Assembly: GCA_946902985.2 (NCBI GenBank)
Contig: OX336388.2
Location: 286,790,526 to 286,854,525 of the forward strand
Length of the DNA: 64,000 nucleotides
Direction: 5' to 3'
Source of the DNA: Meconema thalassinum
Taxonomy: Eukaryota; Arthropoda; Insecta; Orthoptera; Tettigoniidae
Part shown: positions 31,969-43,835 of the stretch, one piece after another
Numbering within the stretch: position 1 is the stretch's first letter
Layout: every line of letters starts with the position of its first letter
The notes under the pieces: generated by a model
Database searches by the model: none
Told to the model about the DNA's origin: nothing
What the model saw: the letters and a program-made list of their open reading frames with translations, nothing else
Position numbers and translations under genes: made by a program

Positions 31969-34736
31969 ACTAGCAGAAGTACCCGTTCTTCGAACGGTGT
32001 TCGTTGTTAACACCAGACATTATCAATTGAGCTACTGTTGCAATGGTTAGAGGTTTGTCATTCCTTCAAGTTTATCAGAACGAAGTTAGTTTATTGGGAA
32101 TATCATACACACTGTTAATTTAAGGCCCTTAAAATGTAGTTTTCGGAGACCCTTTATAGATTCCTGAATTTTGCGTCTCACATTGAGAAGCGCAACATAT
32201 GCTTTAGTCGTCCTTCTAGGATAATTTTTATATTTCGCCTATTTTATCATATATTGAGAAGTTTTTCTGTATATCCACACTTCTACTGTATGAAAAGTAC
32301 GGTGAAGAGTTTTAAAAATGATTGGTGTATTGACTCTCATGGTTACCATACCTAATTTTACGATGCACCAAGCATCCGAACACGAGGTATAGGCTTACAA
32401 AAAGATACACAGAAAGACAGACAGACAATTCTATTGTCTACATCATATTACCCAGATATTCAAATATGGGTATATCTACCACGCAGTATCAAATAAAATC
32501 ATACTTACGATGAACCCGTATGTCGAAAAAAAAAAAAGTTAAAATGTGCTCTCAGACTAAATTCACCTAACGTGTACTTCCTGACGTGAAATACAATTGA
32601 TAGCCTTGTAGACGAAACGCAATACACGTCACATAAAAACTGACCCTCTACGTTGTGCTAGTTGCCCATACACAGGAAGACCCCTTTCATAAATTATAAG
32701 GGCTTGTGGTGCATGAAAATGCAGGTTCTTTAGCCTCAAATTGCCCAAATTCCTAAAAGCCGCAAAAAATGCTGGTTCAATTCAGGAATTTTTGAAAATA
32801 ATGTTGCTGTTTGGAGATAAAATAGACCTTCTGTACTATATGTCGAACGTGAAAATTGCTTGAAAAATTTCTAGGTTACCCCTTCACCCCCTTAATTGCA
32901 TTGATGAATTATACGGTCTACGTTAGTTCCGTGATAATCTTATAGCCATTTACAAACTTTCACAGAAATGTAATAAATGGAGTGACATTGCTTCTTACAG
33001 AAATAGATGGAAAGTTGTATGCCACCCCTTGAGATAATGTTCTCATGGTTACCGATTTGCATTCCTTCATTAGTTTGTTAAATTAAATTAAATTAGTTTT
33101 CTGGGAATATTTTAGAAACTGTTGGATTTAGAGCCTTAAAATGTAGTTTTCGACGATCCTTTAGGGCCCCCGAGTTTTGTTGCTGGCACCGAGGGGATTT
33201 GTCTCGTCGTTGTACGCCATAATATAATACTAATAATAATATAATATAGGGAGAAATCATAACACCTATTTTTATTTTATTTTTAATTCAGCCAATGGCC
33301 ATGTACTTTTCTTTTCAGGACGGGTCAGGGAAGGGATATTATCAGAGAAAGAAGCATTCACATCACGCATGAGCAAAATGGAAATGGCCTACCATTTAAC
33401 TAAGGACATCTATAAGAAAAGGTCAATATCCTTCAACGCAAAACTAAAACATTACTGCAGTGTCATCCGTCCGGAGGTCTTGCATGCTTCTGAATGCCTC
33501 ACGATGAACAAAAAAGGCTTCGTCGAGAAACTGGAGGCCAAAGAAAGGAAAATTTTGAGAAAGATATTGGGTTCCATCAAAGACAATGGGGAATACAGAA
33601 GACGGCATAACCATGACCTATATACTCATGTGGAGTAGATAAGCAACGTCATCCGGAAGAGAAGGTTACCATTTTTTGGGCATGTGAAACGAATGAGCCC
33701 AGCGAGACTGACCAACCGCAACATAACTTACTTTCAGGTGAGGAAAACAAAATGGACCTGGTTCATTGAACTGGATAAAGATCTGAAAGAAGTGGGGATT
33801 ACACCAACATACATTCAGGAGCGCGCCCCACTCAAAGGGAAACTTCAAGCTTGTAAAGGTTTCCAAGAAAAACCGAAGCTGAAACGGGAAAGATTTGGAC
33901 CCAGGAACGGAAGGAAGTCCACCGAGAACTAATGCGGGCGTACAGGGCAAACATCAAAGCCAGTTGGAGACGGTTGGAATGACGCGGTCCATAGATGGCC
34001 TATACGAAATGAATGAATGAATGAATGAATAATATGGGTATAGGAATATAATAGACCTGCCGTACCACACCCGCAGGTGTAAATCGCGTGAAAATATTCT
34101 AGAGTACTCCTTGATCCCCTTAAGCGCATTATACGTATTGATGAATTTTACGGCTTAATTTGGTTCCGTGATAACCTTCTAGCCGTTTGCAAACTTTCCC
34201 ACTATTGTAATTAATGGAATTGCATTGCGTCTTACAGCAATAGATGGACCTCTGAGAATCCGTTGGCATGGTTACTGGCTTGCATTCGTTCATTAGTTTA
34301 TTAAATTAAATTAGTTTTCTGGGAATATCTCAAAAACGGTTGGTCTTCGGTCCTTGAAATGTGGTTTTCGGGGACCCCAGTTTTGTCTCTCACATTGAGG
34401 GGCTGAAGATGAATTTTGTCTCGTCCTTCTACGCCTATTTCAGCATGTATTTTAAGGGGGTAGGCCCCCTTTTATGAGAGGTACGGAGAAGAGTTACATC
34501 AATGATTAGTGTCGTGCCTCTGATGGATATCTGTACCAAAGTTTACGTTGATACACCCAGCCGTTCACGAGTTATAAGGGAACAAATTTGTCCACAGACA
34601 AACAAACAAACAGACAGACAAAACAAAAAAATATTTTCGCGCGCATCCATCATAAAACAGTCTGAAACGTGTAAACATCTCAAATTTCCGTTGAAGTTCA
34701 GAGATAAACACACAAATTTTCATTTTTATACATAGA
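31969..34736 (+). mobile_element. ACTAGC-headed interspersed repeat, family J, interrupted by a LINE
   Basis: Starts ACTAGCAGAAGTACCCGTTC and TTCGAACGG and ends with (CAGA)n, then ATTTTTATACATAGAGAGA. The copy at 51665-53251 is colinear but lacks the LINE insertion at about 33259-34028. Shared internal phrases: CTTCTGTACKATAT, TTTCTGGGAATATCT, CATGGTTAC and GAGAGGTACGGAGAAGAGTT. Non-coding; frames at 34502-34753 are shadows. Confidence 0.7.
33330..34028 (+). pseudogene. LINE LN1 C-terminal fragment inserted in repeat J
   Basis: Frame 33369-33638 covers MSKMEMAYHLTKDIYKKRSI to RRHNHDLYTHVE. After a stop, frame 33684-33932 continues, and a final frame gives IWTQERKEVHRELMRAYRAN up to the stop at 33981. 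There are thus at least two breaks. The 3' UTR stem-loop GGTC-CATAGAT-GGCC is at 33986-34000 and the tail is (GAAT)n. Comparison with the uninterrupted repeat at 52490-52570 places the insertion in the ATA-rich stretch. Confidence 0.85.
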
Positions 34737-34742
34737 GAGATA

Positions 34743-35309
34743 TACTGCACCACTCGGTGTTGACCGTGTTTTATTGCACAGATTCTGGTTTTACTCGCTA
34801 ACCGTTGGAGATATACGAAAAGTAATAAGGACCTTTCGGATAGAAAATTAAATGTTAAAGCTCATGTATACCATCAAAAGTTTGCTATTTCTTAGCGTTC
34901 TCTTTTTATTTGAAAAGGAAGTATGAAATTTTGAAACCAAAGGGTGTAGTGACGTCACAAATGTCGGTTTTACTCGCTAACTGTTGGAGATACACGAAAA
35001 GTGATAAGGACCTTTCGGATAGGAAATTAAATTTCAAAGCTCGTATGATCCATCAAATGTTTGCTATTTCCTACCGTTCTCTTTTTATTTGATATGGAAG
35101 TATGAAATTTTGAAACCAAAGGGTCTAATGACGTCACTAAAATTGTCGCCATTTTTTAATAGTGTAAAATTTCGAAATCAAAAGTATCCTATATGTAAAC
35201 CTGGTAAATCATCTACATCCATGCAAAATTTCATTTAAATCGGACCAGTGGTTCTTGCGTTATTAGGTAACAGACAGACAGACAGACACACACCATCTCA
35301 TTTTTATAC
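34743..35309 (+). repeat. Repeat with a ~182-bp tandem duplication
   Basis: GGTTTTACTCGCTAACCGTT (34788) and GGTTTTACTCGCTAACTGTT (34968) start two copies of a ~182-bp unit that ends TGACGTCAC. It closes with (CAGA)n and CATCTCATTTTTATACATTA, like the other ACTAGC-type repeats. Confidence 0.75.
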
Positions 35310-36421
35310 ATTAGTATGATATACCCTCAGTTAATGTCTGTCTCGTTGGCATGGGTTGGCGTCAAAGCTATTAAAGTGAATTGCACCAAAATTCCTATTT
35401 CTAGAAGGCACCGCTAAAATGAAACTAGGCTGCAAATTATTAACGTAGTCAAAGAGGTGATGTGGTTGAAAGAGAGCAACACATCCCGGCAGTAAAACAA
35501 TGTATATCAAGGGCTTGGTGACTCACTTGCTGAGAATATTGTGAGGTGAATAAGATAACTCCCTGACGTTGATATGTCACCACAAAGTTCTCAATTAAAC
35601 ATGTAAGAAGTCATATGATATCTCTCATTTACTTTGCATGGACCGTGGAGTGAGTCCATGCCCGCGCTACCCAGACTGTATTTCTGACCAGGAGTAGGAA
35701 TGCTCAATTCTCTCCGTAGCTTTCTTATATTGTTTGCTCTTTCATCCTCGACGTTGATTTAGTAAATTGTGTGGACATTTTTAGAATCAAATGAAAGAAG
35801 TTAAATCAGTCACAATTGTTTATTCAAAATCATTTTATTGACCAGCTGCTGGTTTCATTTGTAACCTTACTTAGTAATGTTTCCTCCATTATGAACTGGT
35901 CTGGGAACTTTCAAAATAGGGGATTCTGGGGGATACCTGACCTGGGTCCGTTTTATGTTTTTTTCATTCATTTTGGAATGTGCCCTCTAAGTCAGGAGAT
36001 TTCAATCCATGGTTCATGAATCTTGGAATAATTCAAGAGCGGATCATCAGTAAAAAATACCCAAAATCCCTGTGCTCTAAATTCACACAAAATATGGAGT
36101 GAAGTAATGAAAACGAAACGTGAGCCATTTTGCATTAGAAAGGCTCCTCTGTTAGTGGAAATTTAAAAAAAACGTTGAATTTCTTAAACGAACATATAAA
36201 TAAGACTCTTGGCTAAACATTTGAAGTAATTTCAGCGCCTTGTAAACGTCGAGTCTAATAATTTGCACACCCCTGTACCTCAAGTCAAATTATTATAAAT
36301 TACTCCACTATTAGCTTAGAAAGCACATGAGTGGTCAAGATGCAAAACCTACAATCTCCACTTTTTGGTGACAATGAGTTATGGTTGAAGTGTTTATGAT
36401 CTGTTTATAAACTTGATTATT
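35310..36421. other. Unassigned sequence
   Basis: No gene. A short piece at 35900-35990 (GATACCTGACCTGGGTCCG) resembles the interior of retroposon B (43500, 62870), so a fragment of it may be present. Confidence 0.4.
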
Positions 36422-36462
36422 TGCAAATCCGGCTTATTGCGGGTGATATGGCCGGATTTGCA
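36422..36462. repeat. Perfect 12-bp inverted repeat
   Basis: TGCAAATCCGGC and GCCGGATTTGCA separated by 17 bp. Confidence 0.8.
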
Positions 36463-36527
36463 TCTAGACCTCTCAAATATATCCCCCATTTATCTGGTGG
36501 ACAAGATATGTTCGGTGTCGGGGCAGA

Positions 36528-36916
36528 ATGATAATAATAATAATAATAATAATAATATCGTATGACCTTGGGTGTCGGGTGCAAGCTTTGTTATTTGACA
36601 TCCAGGGGGTAGCTTGCATGTCAAATTTTCTCGTTCCTTGGAACGCTATGAAAGTCAAGGAGGTTAGATATGTAACTACAGCGCTTTCTAGTAGAAAAAT
36701 GAGGAACTTTTGTGCTGGCGGAAAATCCCGAGATTAATTTTGCCATTATGAACACGGCCTACTGAATTTAAATGGGTTCTTTAACACGCCAACAACGTAT
36801 GACATGCATACAGTGTTTTTTGTCGCCTTTCAAAAATCACTTATCACGGCCAGGAGCGATCCTACTATCTTGGGGTTGGAAGTCCAACACGACAACCACT
36901 CACCCACCCTGGCAAG
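36528..36916 (-). mobile_element. tRNA-derived SINE, family D
   Basis: (AAT)n tail at 36528-36556 on the plus strand, then the reverse complement of the family D body (CTAGTAGAAAAATGAGG, CCCGAGATTAATTTTGCC). The tRNA-like head is at the right end, with box B inverse near GGAGCGATCCTA. The frames at 36528-36987 are shadows. Confidence 0.8.
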
Positions 36917-37918
36917 ATGACCAAGAAATTGTTGTCATAAACATTTCCAAGGTTGTCCAAAACGTGAACAATGAATGGTATGTTTAGGAAAACCACCACT
37001 GCCATTTATGAAGTAACATTTCTCCACATAAAGTGTAGGTAACCACATTTACCGTATTATTGGCAGATGACATCGCTGTTCCGCCCCTTAAATCAGCTAT
37101 AACTAACTAACTAACTTACTGTATTGTTATAGACTTACTAGCCTATAATGTGTGCCAGTAGCTATACCCGCCTTCTCCTAGATCAGCAATAATCAGGGGA
37201 TTCATTTGAATGTAACATTTGCAATTTATATTTCAGAGAATGCGGTTTATAAGATCTGTATGGAATAACAGGTATAGAACTGATTTTCTTTTTTGTCCAT
37301 AAATCACTGTTTTTAAACCAGATTTCTGACTAAAAAAGGAGGTGTTGAATACCACGAAAGCTTCAAACAGCGTTGGATATGACATGGAATATTTGTATGT
37401 CCCGATGTCGGTTCAAGGCGACATTCAACCTGGTCAGCAACAACTTGGCTTGCTCGCTTCATGACCTTGGGAATGACCCCGGCTGCCCATCCACCCTGCG
37501 TGGTGGTAGGATAATATATTCTATCACTTCAACTTATTTTCTCGCGTTCATTTGGCCCAGCCAGCTCTTGTCAGTTTTGCCTCGCGAGGTTGAGTGTTCT
37601 CCTCACACCAGACTTACAATTAATGATATCAACTTTGTGTACACATACCGAATTTATTTGCCTGATTTCACTAGCTGGAACATAAATTGATTCTTAATGA
37701 AATGCACAGTGCAGTGCATTGAATCTTCACCACACTCCAACTGCTGTGTGAACGGTCTGAGAATGCACGCTGTGGGAGAGTAGGTCTCAGGCAGCCTCAT
37801 TGCGTATTCAGCACAACTAGTCATATTACGAGCATTTGTTAAATGTAAAGGGAAGTCCGACTGCATTTCACTTCTCCTCCACACGTTGCTGGCTGGAAAA
37901 GTAACATATTTATACAGT
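36917..37918. other. Unassigned sequence
   Basis: A 105-codon plus-strand frame at 37373-37690 has no recognisable domain and atypical composition; I do not call it a gene. Rest unremarkable. Confidence 0.4.
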
Positions 37919-38672
37919 ACTAGCTATTCCCCGCATGCCTTGCAATGCCAATCAAAGACAGAAAGGTCGATAATAATAATGGACTTGCGATGGCAAAAAC
38001 AGTGGCGTGAACTGTATTGGAATAGACAGTGATACCAGATAACACGGCGAGCTGCTGACTATCAGCAAGCTATTCTCACACCAGCCGGCCCCGTGGTGTT
38101 GGGGTAGCACGCCTGCCTCTCACCTGGAGGCCCCGGGTTCGATCCCCGGCTCCGTCCGGGATTTTAAAACTGACGTGAGGGTTGGAACGGTGTGCACTAA
38201 ACCTCATGAGGACAATTGAGTAGCTGTCTGACAGTGAGACAGCGCCCCGATCACGAAAAACCAAGATTAACGGCCGAGGGGACCCGACGCGCTCATCACG
38301 CGTCACCCCAATATCTGCAGGCCGAATGGCTGGGCAGCGGTCGCTTGGTCGGCCTTAGTCCGTTAAGGGCTGTATAGTGCCAGGGGTTGCCTTTTTTTCT
38401 TTTTTGTTTGATTCTCACACCTGTCATTACGGTGTCATAATTATACAGAATGTGCAATTGGGTTACGGTCGGAATTAAGGGTGCCTGTTAAGTCCATCGC
38501 CCTTTTGTGTTACATAAATAATTTGTAGCCAGAAACATTCCCTGGAGTGCACTCAACAACTCACCCAAATTTCATCGCAATCGGTTGAATGGTATATAAA
38601 CGCATAGGGGACAGACAGGCAGACAGACATACATACAAACTATCCTGTAACATTGATTTTTATATAGATAGA
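37919..38672 (+). mobile_element. ACTAGC-headed repeat carrying a nested SINE
   Basis: Starts ACTAGCTATTCCCCGCATGC. After the SINE at 38083-38410 it resumes and ends CAGACAGACATACATACAAA, then TTTTTATATAGATAGATA. The next ACTAGC-headed repeat follows immediately. Confidence 0.6.
38083..38410 (+). mobile_element. tRNA-derived SINE, family G, with 11-bp target-site duplication
   Basis: ATTCTCACACC occurs at 38072-38082 and 38411-38421. The tRNA-like head AGCCGGCCCCGTGGTGTTGG has box B GGTTCGATCC at 38136-38145. The body includes ACCTCATGAGGACAATTGAG and GTCGGCCTTAGTCCG, and the end is T-rich. Minus-strand frame 38076-38306 is a shadow. Confidence 0.92.
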
Positions 38673-39190
38673 TACACTAGCAACCCACCCCGGGAACAGT
38701 TATGAATGCAAGGTCATAGGCTATTTTTAACCGAGGTCTTATAAGATTTCCTTGTATACGACATTAGTCGCTTTCCCTCCAGCAGTGAACACGAAAGCCA
38801 GCTCGTAAACTGTCGCCTCAGTAATTGAATGAAGATAGTTGGAAGAAATGAAAACGTAATAAAAACACTTATAGGGGGCGATGTATTGAAGATAGAGATT
38901 TTATGCTCTCGCGGACTTGTTTGTAGAACGTTTCATGCTGAGCAATTCTTACGCCCATAGTAGGTAGATATTTTTAACGGTTTGCCAAAGCGCTTAAAAA
39001 GCGCACGGACGCTAGGTTCTTTTCTCGACTTTTTCACTGAAATCGTTACTGCTTGGCTTGCTTTGGTCATAAATAAATAATTTTCTACAGAACCTTCCTT
39101 GAGATATCCTTCACAGAATGATGGTTCTCGAGATTACCCGTGACATCCAAGAATTGGGGACTTTGTTTTATATTAACTGAAGATATCTCT
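38673..39190 (+). mobile_element. ACTAGC-headed interspersed repeat, family I, shorter copy
   Basis: ACTAGCAACCCACCCCGGGA, GAACAGTTATGAATGCA and TTTGTTTTATATTAACTGAA parallel 25900-26735 in order. It has lost about 300 bp in the first half. Confidence 0.6.
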
Positions 39191-40049
39191 ACGATATTTA
39201 AAATGGTATTTCTATACAACGTAAAGCAAAACGTTCACTTAGCATTCCGTGAGCAAGAACCTCCGCGAACAGATGACCTCGCTGTATGGCCGCTTAAAAC
39301 AACAACTTACAAATTGAACAGACGTGTCCATGACCTTGCCGTTTAGTGCTTTGACAAAATCTAAAAATAAAAGATCATAAAAATAGAAAATCTTATATGA
39401 CTTCATTTAAATCCATGTTCGAGTTTCTACGTTTATGGATTCGAGAAATCTCGTGGAAAAAACAATGACCTTGTAGTTTTGGGTTCTTTGGGTAAATCAG
39501 TGGTCCTTGGAAAATAGGGCGTAATCCCGGTTAATACAACCCATTACACAAGTCTGTACGATTATTGGTTCGAGAAATATCGACTGAGGTCGGGCGACAA
39601 TATGCAGTCGCGGTGCATGTTTGAACGCTCATGGCTACGGGTGAGAGAGGACCCGCCAAAGCTAACAGTAAATAACCAATAAATAATCATTTAAAACGCC
39701 TACCGCCTTACAAAAGCCGCGAGTGGGCATGCGTGAAAAAAAAAATATTATTCAACCCTCGGGTAAGGGTAGTTTTTTATCTTGGGGTCGAAATGAGTGG
39801 GCCATAGGGAAGGAAGGCTTCATTCCAAGTCATATGACACCTAACGTGTCCATATCCGATTATTGGTTCGTGAGATATCGGGCTGGACTCGCACGGCGGC
39901 CATGACACTATTTAGGACCCGCCTCTTGTGTAACATTCACAAGTTTTCAAACCGTTGAGGAAAAGAGAGATATGGTTGTGAGTATTGTTTCAAGGTGAAG
40001 GACATTCAGGTCATTAGCCCAAAAATCAATATGAATCTGGAAAAGATAC
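39191..40049. repeat. Diverged repeat with recurring CGATTATTGGTTCG phrase
   Basis: GATTATTGGTTCGAGAAATA (39556) and CGATTATTGGTTCGTGAGAT (39857) recur here. The stretch 39765-39905 with AAGTCATATGACACCTAACG matches 47370-47430. No coding sequence. Confidence 0.5.
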
Positions 40050-40470
40050 GTCTTGGGGGTACGTATTGAGACTGCGGTTCCTAGGGTCCTGGGTTCGTTT
40101 CCCAACTCTGCCACAGAATTTGAATCTGGCTTGAGGAGAATAGAAGGAAGGAAGCCTGTAGTTTTACGTGATCGTTAATTTCATTATCAAGAGTCACGGG
40201 ACCTCCATTTTTACGTGGAATCCGAACCACAGAACTTGCTATTCCACTTTGAAAATCTCACATGCATTGGCCGGGAATCGAACCCGCTGTGAGGCAAGCA
40301 GCTTGGCCACTACACCACCACGCCCTTCTGGCTAGAAGCTTGAGGAAACAGGATACACTCAGCCTCGTGAGGTAAATCTGAGAAGAGCTGCGTTCAATTC
40401 CCATCTCTACCATGCAAGAAATGGGTTCCCGTAGTTTCCCTCCTACTTCTCCATGTGTTTCGTAACGTAA
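40050..40470 (+). mobile_element. Diverged family F SINE, split by a family H SINE
   Basis: CCTGGGTTCGTTTCCC (box B) near 40088 and the second box-B-like GCGTTCAATTCCC near 40391 match the two-box layout of 27649-28138, and ACTCAGCCTCG is shared. The outer element is interrupted at 40138-40337. Confidence 0.6.
40138..40337 (-). mobile_element. tRNA-derived SINE, family H, with 9-bp target-site duplication
   Basis: GCTTGAGGA occurs at 40129-40137 and 40338-40346. On the minus strand a tRNA-like head has TGGTGTAGTGGCCAAGC (box A region) and GGTTCGATTCCC (box B). The body contains CCACGTAAAAATGGAGG. Confidence 0.78.
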
Positions 40471-40830
40471 TGCCACGGTAAATGCTTATACGAATGTTAA
40501 TCCACTGGTATCTAATTTATTTCAATTGTTTTCATAACGACAAGATGGCAGCTATGTGCAATTTTGAAACCTCGTTTTTCTTTCTTGTGTCGTAATCATG
40601 CGATTGAAGTTTGAATACTTCACCTACACAATAATCTTCATGTAATAGTACAAAACTCTAAGACCTACACACATAAAATCCAACATGTGGATCATCCGAA
40701 ATATTGAGACGGTTCTCAATATCTACGAATCTATTACGGCAGTCAAACTGAAATTTGTATGTTGATACAGGCAATTAACATAGTAGGATACATGAAAATA
40801 GGCTGTAGAGTTCTTCACGGAACTACTTGT
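40471..40830 (+). mobile_element. Helentron-like element, family 2, hairpin end missing
   Basis: The right two thirds match 48800-49180: AAGATGGC, CATGCGATTGAAG, TTTGTATGTTGATA, then GAGTTCTTCACGGAACTACTTGT as the terminal sequence. The hairpin-bearing end is missing on the left. Confidence 0.6.
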
Positions 40831-40837
40831 TAAGAAC

Positions 40838-41060
40838 GACTTGAATCTCTGAATATGCAAGTTCTTGGCATTCCATGGCAGTGTGTTCCAAAACCGCTCA
40901 GAGCGGTCAGGTAGGCATTGCTACGAGTGAAGGGAGGAACGAGAGTTACACGTCGTCTTCTCCGAACTGAGCGACATGCCAATGACAGTCGGCAAAATGG
41001 GTCTATAGCATTGGAACCTCTGAGGGTGTATTTAGAGGAAAAGCAAAGCAGTTTGTTTGG
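40838..41060 (-). pseudogene. LINE C-terminal relic, third type
   Basis: The minus strand translates to VRRRRRVTLVPPFTRSNAYL and, after a frameshift, RFWNTLPWNAKNLHIQRFKS. The WNxLPxxV/A...xFK pattern is typical of the C-termini of jockey/CR1-type LINEs. Short and broken; based on pattern alone. Confidence 0.4.
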
Positions 41061-41073
41061 CTGTTTCTTCTAG

Positions 41074-41958
41074 GTTGGTTGGTTCCTTCGTTTAGGGGCT
41101 GCAACAACGCGATCATGTAGCTCCGTGTACTTTGGGTGTGTGTAGATTCTGTCTGATAACCGGTGATAATTGTGATGACTCTATTACTGTGCGTTATCTG
41201 TAATTCAGGTAAGGACTGCAGAGATCAATTTCAAGTAAATCCTACTTTTGCTACCCAATGCTATCGTCAACGACACCTAGCCCTGAACTTAGCTACTAGA
41301 TGCCAACTCAACCGGCACCTAGCGGTGAACTGTGGTACTTAATAAAGCGTTAATCAAATCTAACCAACAAATTTAGCATCACACAATTGTAGTTAGTGGA
41401 AGGTTCTTTTACATGCAATAATAATATAATAATATCGTATGGCCTCGGGTGGCGGGTGCAAGATTTGTTATTTGCGTCAAGAGGGCAACTTGCATGTCGA
41501 ATTTCATCGCACCTTGGAGCGCTATGAAAGTCAAAGAGGATACATATCTATGCTCCTTGACACTATAGCGCTTTCTAGTAGAGAAATGAAGAACTTTTTG
41601 TGTTGGCGTAAAATCCCGAGATTAATTTTGCCATTAAGAACACGGTCTACTGAATTCAAATGGGTTGCTTAACATGCGTACCGTGAATTTTGTAGTTTTT
41701 CAAAAATCACTTACCACGGCCAGGAGCGAACCTGCAAACTTTGGGTTGGTAGTCGGACACGATAACCACTCACCTGCTGTGGCAAGCTACATGCCATAAA
41801 TCTATGACATGGGACCTCCGGCTTTACTTCCAATCCGAAGGAAGGCATACTGAGGGATTTCAACGCTCTTAATATATCCGATGACTTCGGCCGGGTTTGA
41901 ACCCGCGATCTTGGGCATAGAAGCTCAGCATGCTCACAACTACGCCACCAAAGCTACC
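41074..41958 (-). mobile_element. tRNA-derived SINE, family C, 13-bp target-site duplication, with nested SINE
   Basis: CTGTTTCTTCTAG occurs at 41061-41073 and 41959-41971. The body (TGTCTGATAACCGG, AAGGACTGCAG) is followed, after the nested element at 41417-41787, by the head, whose inverse box B reads GGGTTTGAACCC and inverse box A CTACGCCACC. Confidence 0.9.
41417..41787 (-). mobile_element. tRNA-derived SINE, family D, nested in family C
   Basis: TACATGC at 41410-41416 and 41788-41794 is the target duplication; the uninterrupted family C sequence at 54350 reads straight through this site. The AAT-rich tail is on the left and the head on the right, with inverse box B GGAGCGAACCTG. Confidence 0.88.
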
Positions 41959-41971
41959 CTGTTTCTTCTAG

Positions 41972-42431
41972 AGGTGGACATTGTGATAAAGGGGAACGAC
42001 GAGAAATTAGCCTCTCTGCGCGGTGCTTGGGCCATGAATCTGTAAATTCATGCATGCTGCTGATTTATTGGCCTATTCAGCCCCTTCTGGAAAATATCTG
42101 CTGGATACGTGGTAATTCCGATTGAGCTTTTGGGAGGTGCAACATCGAGGTAATTTCCAAAGGGACGTAAATTCTTGAAATGCAAAACTTCAGAAATCGC
42201 GTTCTTGTTTCGTCGTATAATTAAATTCAGATATGAATATGAATATAATGTAATTTCATTCATTAGTATTATGCACATCCTGCACTGTGTTTTAATAATC
42301 TCCCATCAATGGAAATGGTGGTAATCGTCTCCAGTAAGTTGGAGTTTTGGAAATTAATCAAATATTGATATACGCTTTGAGTGGCATTTATGAACACTTA
42401 AATGGTTTAAACACAAACTGATGCTCTACAT
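41972..42431. other. Unassigned sequence, possibly part of the same LINE relic
   Basis: A 76-codon minus-strand frame (42048-42278) shows no domain. Otherwise nothing recognised. Confidence 0.35.
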
Positions 42432-42440
42432 ATTCTTCAA

Positions 42441-42951
42441 TGGCGTAGTTGGTAGCATGCTGACCTCCTATGCCCAAGGTTGCGGGTTCAAACCTAGTCG
42501 AAGGCATCGTTATTTTTTAAGAGCATTAAAAATCCCTCAGTATGCCTTCCTTCGGAGGGGAAGTAAAGCCGGCGGTCCCATGTCATAGATTTATGGCATG
42601 GAAAAGAACACTAACTACAACTGTATGAAGCTAAAATTTGTAGGTTTGAATTGGTAACGCTCTATTAGTTCCAACGTTCGCCACCAGGTGCTGACTGCGA
42701 TGCCATCTAGTAGCCAAGTCCGCAAGCTATGTGTCGTTGACGGTAGCATTTGGTAGCAAAAGTAGGAACTACAGTACTTGAAATTTTTGTCTGCAGTCCT
42801 TACTTGAATTACAACAGATACACACACTAATACAGTCATCACAATTAACACCAGTTATCAGACAGATTCTACACAAACCCAAAGTACTTGACTGCGATGT
42901 CGCAGCCCCTAAACTGAGGAACCGACCAACCAACCAACCAACTAATCAACA
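42441..42951 (+). mobile_element. tRNA-derived SINE, family C, complete, 9-bp target-site duplication
   Basis: ATTCTTCAA occurs at 42432-42440 and 42952-42960. Box A TGGCGTAGTTGG (42441-42452) fits the consensus exactly; box B is GGTTCAAACCT (42485-42495). Body of ~430 bp, ending in (CCAA)n. Reference copy for this family: 511 bp. Confidence 0.92.
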
Positions 42952-42960
42952 ATTCTTCAA

Positions 42961-43206
42961 AGTTAGCCATGGCCTTGATTTATCACGTGATGTCCAGAGA
43001 GCCATCGGATTGGTCAACATGGTTATGAATAGGGCCCGAATTTTTAGGTGGCTTATACCTTCACAATAGGTTTCTTGTATTCTAAAAATAAGTTATTTTA
43101 GGTTCTTCTTCCTGGATCAATACAAGCAGCATTAATTTTATGTTTTTCTTATTCGAGTGAAATTTATCTATGAGCTTATTTCACAAAAGTTTACATTGTC
43201 ATTTAC
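42961..43206. other. Unassigned sequence
   Basis: Nothing recognised. Confidence 0.4.
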
Positions 43207-43835
43207 TTGTGCCGGGCTCCTCTTTCCTGTCAGCCTCTCTTGGTCAACTCTTGTCCTCTTCTGAACCCGACGGTATTAGGGTATCCGAGGCCTAGGGAGT
43301 ATCTTCCTTTCCCGCCTCAATTGGCCCTTGTCTCATCTTTCCTGACACCCTCCTTCTTCGAGGGGTCAGCCTTCTTTTTCTTTTATGTTATCTGCTGCCT
43401 TCTGCTCAAGGCCCTCAAGGAGGCACGGTGTATGTAGCCCCACCACTTCTGGTGCAGCCTCGATATTGCTACACCCTCAAGGGCTCAGGGCTGGTGAGTT
43501 CGGGAGTTGGCGATCCTGGGAGATTCCTGAGCTGGGTCCGATTTTCCCCCCTTTTCCGCAGACTTTGGAGCGGGCCCTCTCCCGTTTCAATTTCCCATCT
43601 GCCTTTCATGGCTTTCTTTCCTTCCAAGTCCCTCAATCCTTGTTGTTTGAGGGTTGCGGGCATTAGTATCCTTCCTGTCCTTTGTTTGCCTTATCCTTTA
43701 TTTGTTTACCATTTCTTCTTCTAGTTTCTAAGTCTGTAGTTAGTATTAGTTATATTCTTCATTCTCATCCCATCTTTCACTATCACCCAAACCATTAGGG
43801 GCCGATAACCTAGATGTTAGACCCCTTACAAATAC
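43207..43835 (+). mobile_element. Retroposon B
   Basis: Matches 62542-63209 in reverse orientation over its length: CTCATCTTTCCTGACACCCT, CTGCTCAAGGCCCTCAAGGA, TTGGCGATCCTGGGAGATTC and, near the end, GGGGCCGATAACCTAGATG. The clustered short frames on both strands (43207-43724) all result from this repeat and are not genes. Confidence 0.75.

Noticed and set aside
37373..37690. 105-codon frame
   Set aside because: No recognisable motif, and no supporting neighbour or splice signals.
43207..43724. Cluster of overlapping 64 to 98-codon frames
   Set aside because: All within retroposon B, and seen again at 62739-63076 on the other strand.
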